Positions 1 to 12,291 of a stretch of DNA of 64,000 bases are shown piece after piece (the stretch's first letter is position 1; each line of letters begins with the position of its first letter). The stretch comes from Ephydatia muelleri. Its lineage: Eukaryota > Porifera > Demospongiae > Spongillida > Spongillidae. The stretch spans positions 15,556,990-15,620,989 of the forward strand of contig JABACO010000001.1 of NCBI GenBank assembly GCA_013339895.1, given 5' to 3'. The position numbers were made by a program, and so were the translations under genes. The notes below the pieces were generated by a model. The model ran no database searches. It was given only the letters and a program-made list of their open reading frames with translations, and had not been told where the DNA came from.

Positions 1-11
1 TTGTATGCACA

Positions 12-1673
12 GGTAGTCATCTGGGACGTGACAAAACAATAGATAAGATCTCCGCGAGATTTTTTTGGAAGAATATGTATGAAGATATCAAGAAGTACGT
101 CAAGGAATGCGATGTATGCCAAAGGATGAACCCTAAGTTGTAAAGAGCAATGCAAAGTTGCATCCAGTTCCTGTCCGTGCGCAGTTGTGGCATAAAGTAA
201 GTGTGTTACTGAATTTTGATTGAATAAATACAAATAATTTTATTCAACATAGGGTGGGTATTGACTTGATTGGTCCATTGCCTGAAACGAAAAAAGGAAA
301 CAAGTATATCGTAACTCTTTTGGACTATTTTAGCAAGTGGCCTGAGGCATGTCCAATTCCCAACAAGACTGCTTTAGCAGTGGCACAGTTCTTATTTGAG
401 ATGTTTTGCAGGTTAGTCATATTTATATATACCTTGGATACTATGTTTTAATTCATTTAATTTGCTGCATAATGTTATCATCTACTTGCTTGCAGATTTG
501 GATGCTGTGAAGTGGTTATCTCAGACCAAGGACGGGAATTTGTTAACGCAGTGCAGGCTGAATTGTTTGCATTAACTGGAACAAAACACTGCCTTACATC
601 TGCATACCATCCACAAAGCAATGGGCTTACAGAGAGGTTTAATCAGACTTTGCAGACTGCACTGCAAAAAGTAGTTAATGATGAACAGAACAATTGGGAT
701 GACCACATCTCTGCAATACTCTTTGCTTACCGAACAGCTAAACAGAAAGCTACTAAATTATCTCCTTTTGAACTGATGTATTGTCGGTAAGAATTCATTA
801 TTTGCACCTCCTTTCATTATGGTCATGTCTTTGGTTTCAATAGTAAGGCTATACTTCCTGTGGAGATGGACCTCTTGAATGAAGTGAGCAGTGGCAATGA
901 AAAGGAATGTGAAGATGATGAAAAGGATGCTGAATTGGGAATTATAATGGATGAGGAAGATGATGAGAACACAGGATGCTCTGGTATAATTGAAGATTGG
1001 ATTGATGGTACTACACATGAAGCATGCAGTGGCCTGGAAGTAGACCATATAATCCAGCGTGCCAAGGAAATGCAGCAACTCAGGGATAAGATATATGAAA
1101 GGGCACTAGCAAATATTCAAGTTGCACAGCAAAAGGACAAGGCATTATATGACAAGAAGCATGCTTCATCCAAGGTATTGATATGGCAATTGTTAACAAT
1201 TAACTTTTTTTCAATCTTTACAATAAAGGTGTTCAGTGTTGGAACCCAGGTACTTTTAAGGAATAGTGCTCGAGACACAAAGAACACAGCAGAAAGGAAG
1301 CAAAGACTGTGGATTATTTGCAGTAGCATTTGCAACAGAATTGTGCAGTGGGGAAGATCCCACAAGAGCTGTATTTAAACAGTGCAGCATGCGACAGCAT
1401 CTGTATAACTGCCTTGAGGCTGGAGAAATATCTCGATTCCCACAGTATACAAAAAAAGAATTACGTTCTCTTCCAAAGAATACTGCCAAGCACTCCACAC
1501 TCAAGACTTTGGACCAAGAACTTTTCTGTCTGTGTCGTCTGCCTGAGTGCTATGACAAACGCATGGTGCAGTGTACAGCGTGTAAGAGCTGGTATCACTT
1601 CCAGTGTGTGGGATTTAAATCAAAGAACGAAGTCCCTAAAAGCTGGAAGTGTAATAGCTGCATTAGTGAATAA
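12..1673 (+). CDS. Ginger-like transposase, 3' part: integrase + Ulp1 remnant + PHD finger (five exons)
   Basis: Reading in exons about 12-196, 253-411, 496-786, 844-1174 and 1229-1673, with GT-AG introns between, gives a zinc-binding tail (ECDVCQRMN), then a DDE integrase core (GIDLIGPLPETKKG, VISDQGREFV, YHPQSNGLTERFNQ, FAYRTAKQ, SPFELMY), an acidic linker, and a strand-rich tail (VGTQVLLRNS). Next comes the end of a Ulp1-type cysteine protease (GSKDCGLFAVAFATEL holds the catalytic-Cys motif), and last a C4HC3 PHD finger (CLC, CTACKSWYHFQC, CNSC) just before the stop at 1671-1673. A gypsy-type integrase joined to Ulp1 and PHD parts, with introns, is typical of Ginger cut-and-paste DNA transposons. 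The protease is shortened and the frame is not fully continuous, so this copy looks inactive. A domesticated host gene of the same origin is the alternative. The 5' part is outside the window. Confidence 0.72.
197..252 (+). other. Intron 1 of the Ginger-like gene
   Basis: It starts GTAAGT and ends CATAG, with an AT-rich body. Removing it brings the zinc-binding tail next to GIDLIGPLPE. Confidence 0.6.
412..495 (+). other. Intron 2 of the Ginger-like gene
   Basis: The donor is AG|GTTAGT and the acceptor CTTGCAG. Splicing rejoins the codon for Arg and restores the integrase reading from EMFCR to FGCCEVVISDQG. Confidence 0.75.
787..843 (+). other. Intron 3 of the Ginger-like gene
   Basis: It runs from GTAAGA to CAATAG. 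Splicing reads LMYCR straight into KAILPVEM, a join found in gypsy-type integrases where the first motif is followed by an ILPV sequence. Confidence 0.75.
1175..1228 (+). other. Intron 4 of the Ginger-like gene
   Basis: A short AT-rich intron with donor AAG|GTATTG and acceptor AATAAAG. It joins the helical tail of the integrase to the VGTQVLLRNS strand region. Confidence 0.65.
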
Positions 1674-1837
1674 GAGTTTCAATTTATTGAGTGGCTGCAC
1701 CATTGTTGCATCATGTATTTGTTCAACATGTATTTGTTCTTCAGTCATATTATTATGTATCCTACGAGAGTTCATCGCAAAGATGGCAGAATTATATTAA
1801 CGTCATATACCTACCAATCATTGCAATCATCTGGGAT

Positions 1838-2027
1838 GGGGGTCATTTATACCATAGATAATAGGTACCAATGCTTTATGGGGGGGGGGAGTCATTGGAA
1901 TCATGAGGGGGTCATTCATACCTAGGTACAAATGTCCGGGGGGTCACTAATCTCTAGGGGTCAATGACCGGGAGTCATTTATCCCTGGTGATCAATGACC
2001 GGGAGTCATTGAAAACGGGAGTCATTA
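1838..2027 (+). repeat. Subterminal repeat cluster (GGGAGTCATT type)
   Basis: About eight direct copies of a GGGAGTCATT / GGGGGTCATT motif occur in 190 bp, mixed with TAGGTAC and TCAATGACC pieces. They lie just downstream of the Ginger-like gene. Clusters like this near a transposon end commonly bind the transposase. The function is inferred. Confidence 0.6.
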
Positions 2028-2039
2028 GTACCTACGACA
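2028..2039 (+). other. Possible 3' terminus of the Ginger-like element
   Basis: After the last subterminal repeat the sequence reads TACCTACGACA. On the other strand this starts TGTCGTAGG, the TGT start used by integrase-type transposons. The 5' end is outside the window, so neither the inverted partner nor the target duplication can be seen. Confidence 0.35.
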
Positions 2040-2744
2040 ACGGAGCGGTCAGGAAAAGGATTGACCACGCCCATGAATGTCATTTAAAAACACGCGACCC
2101 GTTTTTAACAGGCTCCCGACGATTGGATCGTTTTCCTTGCTGTTTACATCGAACGATTCAGTCAGTTCTTTGGTATTGACAATTCAAGATTCTGCCTTTT
2201 GGGCCTAATTTAATAATACAATTATGATCCTGAAGCTATTAGGCCATTCTCTCACGCATAATTATGGGACTGGGTACGAGGATGGCAGTACAATTTTGTC
2301 TTTACGACCGCGCGGTTTTGCAACATAAAACAACTACGAAACTAGGAGCAGTAGCAAATGATTTAACAATCAACTATACGGTCCGTGTAAGACGCATAAT
2401 TAGATATCAAAATAAATGTCAACAACTATAGACAAAGCTTTTTGGTGCTTCAATTGCGTTAGTGAGAAACCATTTCATGTAAAGAATACATCTATGACAC
2501 ACTTACATGTATTTATGAGATTTTATGGCTCGTGTTTAAACGTCCGTATCTTCGTAAGCACGAACGCTTCTGCGTATCTTTTGTCATAATCATGTGTACG
2601 GGTACCATTTTTGTTTCTGAAATGCTGAATACGTTTGAGGAGGCGTTCGAGGTTACGGAGATGCGCACGTTTAAATACGAGCCATCTTTGTATTGTTGGG
2701 GGGCGGAGGGGGAGCTTATTCGTGGTGCTTTACGGTAGTCCTCT
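2040..2744. other. Unique stretch, no gene recognised
   Basis: No coding signal, RNA gene or known repeat is visible. Short open frames here look random and lack motifs. Confidence 0.5.
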
Positions 2745-5064
2745 GATTCTAAGTGAGGACATTTCAGGCATCAAGAATATAAACAAACACTGAAATCTTG
2801 AAAAGGGTTTTTTTTTTCAAGGGAACGATCCCATATGCAGTAACATAAAAATATTTAGGGATTGACTCTCACACCAGACTGTACATGCATGTCTATTAAA
2901 TGTTGAACTAATATGCCCTACTGCGGGAATAATTAGAGTAAGTTCCGCTATAATTGTAACAACTGGGGGCTGCAATGACGTTACGTGTGTGTTATCTCCA
3001 CAGCAGCAAATTAACCTTTGGCACACAACTGATTCTCACTTAGCTAAGCAAGACTCATGGCACATATCAATCATTCCAACATCACGTGTGTGAGAATGGA
3101 CGATTATCACCTTTTATTATGATGTATGGGATGAAAAGGGAAGGTTCTGCTTATAAGGTTTCGCGCTCCCTCCCTCTCACTCAACCCACTTAACTACCTA
3201 CAGGTAATAATGCATGCAAATGAAGCCGGCATTTATGTTGACCACGAACATATGCGTATATCACAAACACGTACTTCAATCCGACATCATGAACGCACGC
3301 ATGTTCTTCGCGTGTATAGGTATAGTAAAAATATAATTCTAATGACATGTATACAGATTCTGCTGCACAATTCAGTAATTCAGTACAGTGGTAATGTGCA
3401 AGCTCTAAATAAGAAGTATGTGTGTGCGTGTGTATTTGAAGGGAAGGAGGCAGCACAGGGGATAGCACCCGACAAGCCCCACTGCCAACATTCTCTAACT
3501 GAAATATTGATTATGTACCATAACTCAATTTAAAAGGGGTTCTGAAGTTAATAACCTGACAAACAGTACGCACATTTGCACTAACAGGATATTTTGTATG
3601 CTGCCAAAATCAGTAATGCCACCGAATTTGATTTGACGGCTTTGGACGGCCGACCATGGCATTGACCGGTAAGTTAATGATTTAACCATGAAAAATGTTT
3701 GTTAATCAATCTTCTTTTGACAAAGCCATAGCGCTGGCAAATGGCATCACGACCATGGAAAAGCAACCTTGTAAAGGGCATAACAATGTTGTATCATACA
3801 TGTAGAATTGGCTACAAGTCTGCTTGTAAGCCCCTTTATGTGGCAATCTCCAAGAACTTACTCCCGTTAGGAGGCAGCAGCTGGATATAATTGATGTTTT
3901 ATATTCCAAATAGTTATACAACATGAAGCGGTTTTTAAATGTATGCAGCAGATTTACACATTTTATTTTATACTGCACAAATATGTACGACAAGCAATTC
4001 ACACCTGAAACAGTTTGCACATAGGCCTGTGAACTCTTTTGTGAACTAATTCCCGTTACCAATACTACTCAAAACCCAAGATACCATCATTCTCTCAGGC
4101 TGAGCTCTGAGTGTGCAATTTTGCCAACTTCTGTATAAGACATTGTACATAATGAAAATTATTATGATGCTAAGTTTTGTAAAAATGAGGTGCATGAGTA
4201 TGTGGTTTATCTAAAATAGGCTCTAAACAATTATTAATGACTCTCAAATTAGATCTAGTAGTGTGTCAATAAACTCAATGATAATCTGCTAACGTGCTAC
4301 TGTGAGTTTAAATTTGCAATTCTGAATCCAAGTATGAGGAGATTGTGATGGCGGAAACCTTATGGGAGGATGAGGACATGAAAGCCATAGAATGTGGGCA
4401 AAGGCCACAGAGGACGAGACTATGTTGCATATTGATCGTAAACAAGCATATACCACAAGCGTTATTGCATATAGTCTCATGATAATGAATAACAATTTGA
4501 AATTGTGAATCGAGTAAATAATTCAGTACCAAAACCTAAACCCAATGTCTGAGAACAGGTACATGTAATCCATATGTGGCAAAACTATGCCTAAGTTCTA
4601 TCAATGCATAGTAATTAAATAGCTGACAGTATCATTTCTGCAGTATATAAATTCAACACCAAGTGACTGTTTTGTTATGAAATTTAAATAGTTCTACTGT
4701 GTATTAATAAATTATAATAGTTCTAACATGCACCAAAACAGTTCACATGCTTAGTAAAATAATGAAGAGCACTCAGTCTGGTATTGAGATGTAATGAAGC
4801 ATTACTCTCTGATTTCACTGTAATGGAGCTGATGTATGAACCATATATGGTGAAGACCAGACTGCATATGCAAAGATCTCCATTGCGAATGCACTGTACT
4901 TGTGTGTATAAAAGGTGTGACTTGTATGTATTGTGGAGAGACGATGTCTGACTGCTCAAGGCATTGCAATAGAATAATGGGATTCTGACGATGGCTAACC
5001 ATTACCAATAATGACACAATAGATATGTCCCTGACACATTATTTATGACATTTTCTAAACTCAC

Positions 5065-5172
5065 TGCAACCGTTTTCATCACTTTTGTCTATACAATTAG
5101 ACACGGTATCACATCGGTAGTTTGCTGAGATGCACTGTCCATTTGAGCATCTGAATTGGTTTGATTTACAAT
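5065..5172 (-). CDS. LDLa exon, class C (oldest-looking C copy)
   Basis: Reads [18 protein letters not shown], then [10 protein letters not shown]: all six cysteines and the SDE calcium box are kept. It differs from the young C copies at Lys after the first Cys, Asn in ISAN, and the NGC ending. The acceptor is TGTACAG and the donor A|GTGAGT. Confidence 0.85.
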
Positions 5173-5637
5173 CTGTACATAGAAATAAACATTTTCACGT
5201 ATAAACGATTAAACAGAAAGAGTACACTACATGCTTATAATGGCGAATTCTCAGAACTTGTCAACTTCTAATAAGATACATAATTGCTATAATTGTGATT
5301 CTCATTTCCGCTGTAAACGTCATTCACTTCAACGTTTGATAACAGAGTGCCAAATTGATTAAGGCGGCAAGCTTTGGTCAGCAAACTGTATACACATGTA
5401 GTATTGTCGTATGTTTGTGATTTTAATACTCTGGGATGCATGCTTTGTTCGTTTTAGCTAGATGGCATTGAGTGCCCTGGCCTGCATGTTATAAGCATAC
5501 ACATACTTCTAGCTTATTGGAAAACCGCTGTTGCAGCTAATAAATTGTATTTCTTACATACCCAATAATTCAGGCCGGTAGAGATGCACAATGCACTGTA
5601 GCTAAGTCTAAGTGTGGGATAATTTCTCAAAACTCAC

Positions 5638-5745
5638 TGCAGTTTATTTCATCAGTAGCATTAATGCAGTCAAAATAGCCATCACATTGCCAGCTTGCTG
5701 GAATGCATTGTCCATTTGAACACGCAAATTGATTCGAAAGACAAA
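5638..5745 (-). CDS. LDLa exon, class A
   Basis: Reads [23 protein letters not shown] and INATDEINC. This is the only A copy with PASWQ, and with Phe in the YFDC stretch. Six cysteines are intact. The acceptor is AATTGCAG. Confidence 0.86.
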
Positions 5746-6801
5746 CTGCAATTACAAAACATGTCAATAATATCCATTTACTGTACGCAAAGTTATTTGA
5801 CACCAACATTATATCAATATTGCATCACAGTAGCTGGGATTTAAATTGCTATGTTAGAGATTATTGCGCACACTCTCCGTATTGGGGGTTATATAGGCCG
5901 AACACTAACTATGCTTGTAGCCGATTAATTATATTTGTACATATGATCGTTTCCGCCAAAAGGGACCCCAGCGCATACACTATAAAATTCCCAGTACGGG
6001 CAATAGACTGTGTAGAAAGGTGTGGATATATTTAAATATCAGCGCCCCATAACTCCATGACAAATTAAATCCTCTGATTCTAAATGAGCAGACTTCTAGA
6101 ATATAAAAAAAAAAAAGAAATCTTGAAAAAAAACATGTGTTAGGTCTCTTTATAAGGGAACGACCCCATATGCAGCAATATAAAATATTTAGGGATCGAC
6201 TCTCACACCAGATTTTACATGTATGTCAGTTAAGAAGTTGAACTAAAATGTCTTACTGCGGGAATAAGTAGAGTAAGTCCCACTATAATTCAATAAACTG
6301 TACTAAAGCGACAACTGGGGCTGCAGTGACGTTATCTCTACAACAGCAAGTTAACCTTTGGCACAAACAGATTTTCACTAGACTAAGCAAGACTGCATCA
6401 CACATATCAATTAATTGCAACATCACAGTTTACGTGGGTGAATGGACGATTACCAGCTTTTGTTATGATGTGTGTGGTGTAAGGGTAGAGTACGCAGTGG
6501 TTTTTAATTATACATGTATGGTTTCTCTCCCCCTCCCTCTCACTCTCTCACCCTCCGACTTAACAACCTACAGGTAATGAATCAGCACGCAATAAAGCAC
6601 GTGTGTTGACCATGACATGTGCGTGTACCTGAAACATATATGCGTAGCGAACATGTTCTTTGCGTGCATACTTTTGAAAATGCGTTTGATTTGTGAAAAT
6701 GAGGTGAACATTGCTCTCCAAAATAGGCTCCAACATACATTACATGCTGCCATACATTACCAAAGAGTGTACCGTTATGCAAAGTACAATTTAAAACTCA
6801 C

Positions 6802-6909
6802 TGCAGCCAATTTCATCACTTCCGTCTGCGCAATTAGACACACCATTACATCGGTAGCTTACTGAGATGCACTGTCCACTGGAGCATCGGAATTGGCTTG
6901 GTGTACAAA
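6802..6909 (-). CDS. LDLa exon, class B
   Basis: Reads [22 protein letters not shown], then [10 protein letters not shown]. The DGSDE box is the canonical LDLa form. SVSY replaces the SASN or SASD of the other B copies, which fits its position in the oldest module. Confidence 0.86.
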
Positions 6910-7028
6910 CTGTACTGTCTGAATACAACAAAACTAATTCTAATGACATGTATACATGCACAATCTGCAGCATAATTCACATTCTGTAATTCGCTAACAT
7001 ATTGTAATACTGTGTGCATTACTGAAAG

Positions 7029-7135
<107 letters not shown>

Positions 7136-7512
7136 GTTTTGGGGAGAAGGCGGTACTACGGCCTCCCCCGACTCCAGACGGCATAACTGACAGATAAGCA
7201 GAAATAAGACAGCCATAGTTAATCATCATCACGCATTTGCAGTAACAGGAATTTTTATCATCTGTCAAAAGTAGTGATACCACCGGTTGGGATGGTTTTA
7301 ACTTTAATGAGCCGGCCGTGGTAGTGACCGGTACAATAATGAAGCTTGTGAATATTTGGCCATCAATGTTCGTTTGACGAAACCATAGCGGAATTAAAAC
7401 CGATTTCATCACTCCCACTTCTGACACCCATGTAATGTACGTGGACTTTCCAAGTATCGAAACTACAATACTGAAATACAACAACCCGCGGTAGCAGTGG
7501 CAACCGACAATA

Positions 7513-8332
7513 TATATGGGACAGTTCAAGCGAAAATGATAACTCGCATATATATATATACATGCTTCTCGTTTGAATCTCTATATCTTCCGAACGGTTA
7601 ACGCTATCAACATCCTATTTTCAACACTTCATACCACACCATTTCCCTATGGCAAAATATGTTTTGGGGTCTTGCACTTGCTCCTTGCCAGTATTGCAAC
7701 GTTCGATACCCCACTGGGTTCAAACCCGCCATAACTTTCTGTAGGAGTAATCAAATCGCTTCAAACTCGGTTTGTAGGTGGAGAGGTCCTGTATCTATCT
7801 ATTTGTTCTGTTCGTTAATTTTTATGCAATCCGTTACGGAGATACAGTTGAACAAACTACGTGCACATTTTCGCGCTCGTTTCGCGCCAATGATTTGGGC
7901 AAATTGCGCTCCGCTCAATGTATGGGGAGGCGGGGATTATTACATTGGCGCGAATCAAGCGGGAAAACGTGCACGTAGTTTATTCAACTGTATCTCCGTA
8001 ACAGATGGCATAAAAATTAACGAACAGAACAAATCGATAGGTATAGGACCTCTCTACCTACATACCGAATTTGAAGCGATTTGATTACTCCTACAGAAAG
8101 TTATGGCGGGTTTGAACCCGGTGGGGTATCGAACGTTGCAATACTGGCAAGGAGCAAGTGCAAGATTCCAAAAAGTCTTTTACCATAGATAAATGGTGTG
8201 GTATGAAGTGTTGAAAATAGAATGTTGATAGCGTTTACCGTTCGGAAGATATAACGATTCAAACGAGAAGCATCTATATAACATTTCATATATAAATGCG
8301 AGTTGTCATTTTCGCGTGAACTGTCCCATATA
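7513..8332. mobile_element. Foldback element FB-a, complete palindrome
   Basis: Two inverted arms of about 380 bp (left from 7,513, right ending 8,332) meet at a short non-palindromic centre near 7,900-7,960. The ends read TATATGGGACAG and CTGTCCCATATA. The arms match each other closely, with small indels. No transposase is encoded, and the outermost TA is a candidate target duplication. Family members are at 14,849 and 16,513. Confidence 0.75.
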
Positions 8333-8518
8333 ACATAAATATGACCAATCATGTAAGTTCTACTTGCCAAGCCTACCTTGTAGAGGGCTTAACCATGTTA
8401 TAATATACATATAGGAAGGAATACAAGTCTGCTTGAAAGCTCCTTTACATGGTGATCCCCATGAACTTCCTCATGCAGCCTATGAGAAACTGTTTGCCTT
8501 TTTTTTTTTAAATATTCC

Positions 8519-9320
8519 AAATGGGACAGTTTCAGCGAAAATTGACCCACTGATATATTATAAAATGTTAAAAAATGCATCGTGTTTGAATCGCTATAAC
8601 TTCCCAACGGTTATTGATATTGCTCTCCTGTTTTCAACAATTCATACTGCACCATTTCACAACGGGAAAACATATTTTGGGGCCTTGCACCAGTTCCTTG
8701 CTGTTGCTACAAGGTCCGATACCCCATGGGGCTCAAAACCGCCACATCTTCGGATAAGAGCGCTCAATTCGCTTGATATTCAGTAAATACATGTACATGT
8801 ACGTACAGGGTTCCTGTTGCTATTGATGTGTTCATGTCGTTAATTTTTACTCTATCCTTCACGAAGATAGAGCTGTGCAAAGTTAATGCACATCTCCCGC
8901 TCATTATTACTGTTCAATTCACAATAAAATTTGATAACTTCTTTGTTCCACCCAGTTCTCTCTTAAACTAAGCTAGCAGGACGTTCGCAACTGTTTTGTC
9001 TAACTCAGGCAGTGAGTTTATGCGGAAAACTTAAAAGAAGAAGAAGACTGCTCACATTTGCCAGACGATCGTACCAATTAACGGATATATATCCGAGTGG
9101 AATGGTTGCAGTAATTTTGCGCCTCTCACGTCGCCGGCCGTATTCAAAACGGCGCGCGTACTGCTGTTTGCTACGCACTAGCATCACCATCTAGTCGTGA
9201 AATTAAGCTTTCCATCATCTTGCTCTTATATCCGCCACGCCCACTCAGCTACGATTGCAATGATTTCAGTCTCACACAACTTTCAGCTCACACATAGTAC
9301 ACAAATTGTTCTGTTTCAAC
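8519..9320. repeat. Single foldback arm plus tail (block 1, left part)
   Basis: From ATGGGACAGTTTCAGCG the sequence follows one arm of the foldback family for about 390 bp, with no inverted partner nearby. It continues into a tail (GCGCCTC, TTTGCTACGCACT, CACTCAGCTA) that recurs at 57,350-57,490. It breaks a locus module after TATTCCAAAT. Confidence 0.6.
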
Positions 9321-9618
9321 ACAGGCACACACACAAAGACAGGCACTCACAGACACACACAAGCCCATACACACACGAATTACACAGACACACACACGAC
9401 ATACACACAGACATGCACAGACACACACATGGACACAGGCTCACACACATGAAAATACACATAAACATACACATGCACACACACACAGACACGACAGACA
9501 TACACACGACGCACAGACACACATGGACACACACACACACGAAATGCACACACGCACAGACACACATACATGCACAGACACACACATGCACAGACACACA
9601 TAGCACATACACACACAG
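9321..9618. repeat. CA-rich microsatellite
   Basis: About 300 bp of ACACAGACACAC-type sequence with ACATG and ACGAC variants. Long Cys/Val or His/Thr open frames across it are by-products. Confidence 0.9.
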
Positions 9619-11210
9619 TGGTTTGGGAATGATGACATGGGCTATGGGAATGATGTAATACTGTTTTTCAGAAAGAGTTTTGTAACTCATTATACTACTT
9701 GAAATTCAAGACAAAAATAGAAATTGATGAAATTTGAATAATGCATGTGTACTAACATAAAGTGAAAATTATCGAATTATTATCATTTATGTTTCGTAAG
9801 TTGTATTTGTAAAAAATGAATATGTGAATATATGACCTTTGTACGCCTCTGTCTAGTAATGCTAGTTTTTTAAGTACCATTATGATATTTACAATGATGT
9901 GGACATTTTTATACGTTAAAATACCGAGGGAAAAAAATCCATGGACCAACTTTAGAACTTTTCTACACGATTCTAGGACCACACAAAGGAAATCTAAATT
10001 ACCAATGGATTTGATTATGTGTTTCCAAACCAAAGACTTAGCCGACTCTAACCGATTTTCGTTTAGCGCTGCTGATAGCGTTTAAACAAGAGACAAGCGG
10101 TATAACTAATACGTGTCGATCGGGTTCTATTATGCGTTCTGTGAAGTTGGAACCGCTGCTCTATCGTGACGTCGCGGGCAGGTTGAGACAGCGCCGTCTT
10201 TGCTCTGTTGTTCAGCGCTCTTTGTGTATTGCGCGCATGTGGATTTGTCCGCATACCTGTATATAAGGACTAATGTTTGTGATTGCATGTAGTTGTCTCT
10301 TGTTTGATGCGAAGCTTTTGGATTGCTGTTGTTTGTATGAGTGATTCCTAGCGTGCAAGCGCGCATATTTACACAATTACTAATTCAAGCGTTCCATGCT
10401 GAAAAGAGAAAGATCTGCAATTTAGAAGCTTATGATAAGTGCATATACATTAAGAAGTTTAAAAGTGATTGGGAGGCTGCTGGCTTATTTCTAAGTGACG
10501 AAGGCCTTCTTAGTGAAAAAGCAGCTGTTTTTTTTTTTTCATAAAAATGAATCACAAGGTTTGGGAGCATTGTCTGAATAACTGCTAGAACATAAGAATA
10601 AAAATCTTTGTATCGAGAGAAGCTGGCTTGAAAAACAACACAGCAAGCTAGATGTCCTAACAAGGCTTTGGATCAAATCAGATCCAATAGTGCGAAGCTA
10701 TAGATTTATTTTAAAATGCTCATTTTGCAATGGACAGCATAACGTTCGCTCCTGTCCACATTGACAAGCTGCTACAAGTGGGTGCTGTCACTGGAAGATA
10801 ACCTGATAGCATGTATTTTTTCGAAGGAGTTGATCTTCAAGGTGCTGATAAAAATGTACCACTTCTACCAGTTTAACCTTCTCTACTCCAGTCTTGTCTG
10901 AACAATTATCGATTGATTTACACTCTTACGATATCTTGATAGATGTGCCTTGATTTATATTACGTAATAGTTAATAACTTTTATTGTGGGTATGTATAAC
11001 ACCGAATTAGGGCTACTGTAACATAAATCCGCTGATCATTATAGAGCATAACTCTCTGTTTAGGTAATCTTGATTGTTGTGATTTGTTTTCTACGTGTTG
11101 TAATTATTAATGGTACCAGTTAAACAACAGTAGGTCTTATCATATATATAATTATGCATTTCATTTTTCATGGTTCAAAAATGTCATCATCACCTATTGC
11201 TTTAAACTAC
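9619..11210. other. Unique stretch inside block 1, no gene recognised
   Basis: AT-rich DNA with short open frames (for example on the plus strand at 10,341-10,544) that show no family motif. A fossil of an unknown element cannot be excluded. Confidence 0.4.
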
Positions 11211-12291
11211 TGTGACACATGCCCAGACACACACATGCCCAGACACACACATGCCCAGACATACACATGCACAGACACACACATACACAGACACACACAC
11301 ACACGACAGACATACACACAGATGCACAGACACACATGGACACACACAAGCACACAGACACACCCACGAAATACACATACACACACATGCACAGACACAG
11401 GCATAGACACACTGGCACACATGAAATACACATAGACACACACACACGACAGACATGCACACAGATGCACAGACACAAATGGATACACACAAGCACACAG
11501 ACACACACACGAAATACACATACACACACATGCACAGACACAGGCATAGACACACTGGCACACATGAAATACACATAGACACACACACACAGACACACAC
11601 GCACACGACAGACGCACACACAGACACACACACAGACACACACACAGACACACACAGAGGGACACAGACATAAACACACACAAGCTACACACACGACATA
11701 CACACAGACATGCACAGACACTCACTTGGACACACACAAGCACACAGACACACACGAAATGCACATACACACACATGCACAGACACACACATGCAGACAC
11801 ACATATGCACAGACACACACATGCACAGACACAACACACAAGCACACAAAGACACACATGAAATACACGAACACACCTATAGACACACACATTAAATACA
11901 CAGACACACACACAGACACACACAAGCACACACAGACACACACGAAATAAACAGACACATCTATAGACACACACATTAAATACACAGACACACACAGACA
12001 CACACAGACATACATACACACAGACTCATGCAAACAAAATACATATAAACACACACACAATATATGCATAGATACACACATGCAGACACACACAGAGACA
12101 TACACGCACACACACAGACACACACACAAAATACGCATAGATACACACATGCAGACACACACAGAGACATACACACACACAAAATACGCATAGATACACA
12201 CATGCAGACACACACAGAGACATACACGCACATACACACAGATACACACGCAATATACACACAAACACACACACTCACATACAGAGACACA
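11211..12291. repeat. 1.08-kb CA-rich minisatellite with higher-order repeats
   Basis: Built from ACACACAGACAC-type steps. A period of about 145 bp is repeated at roughly 11,300-11,590 (CACTGGCACACATGAAATAC appears twice), and a period near 57 bp is repeated three times at 12,060-12,240 (ATACGCATAGATACACACAT). The long open frames on both strands are by-products. Confidence 0.9.

Larger units (their letters stand above)
2745..6069. repeat. Old locus module 1 (intron-rich copy)
   Basis: The opening 480 bp (TCCTCTGATTCTAA and the following CCCATATGCAG-type stretch) recur at 6,070-6,600, so two older modules lie 3.3 kb apart. Module 1 carries the C exon at 5,065 and the A exon at 5,638. Its expected B exon near 3,330 has been lost. 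Sequence around 3,340-4,560 aligns by eye with the introns of the 3.93-kb units. Confidence 0.65.
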
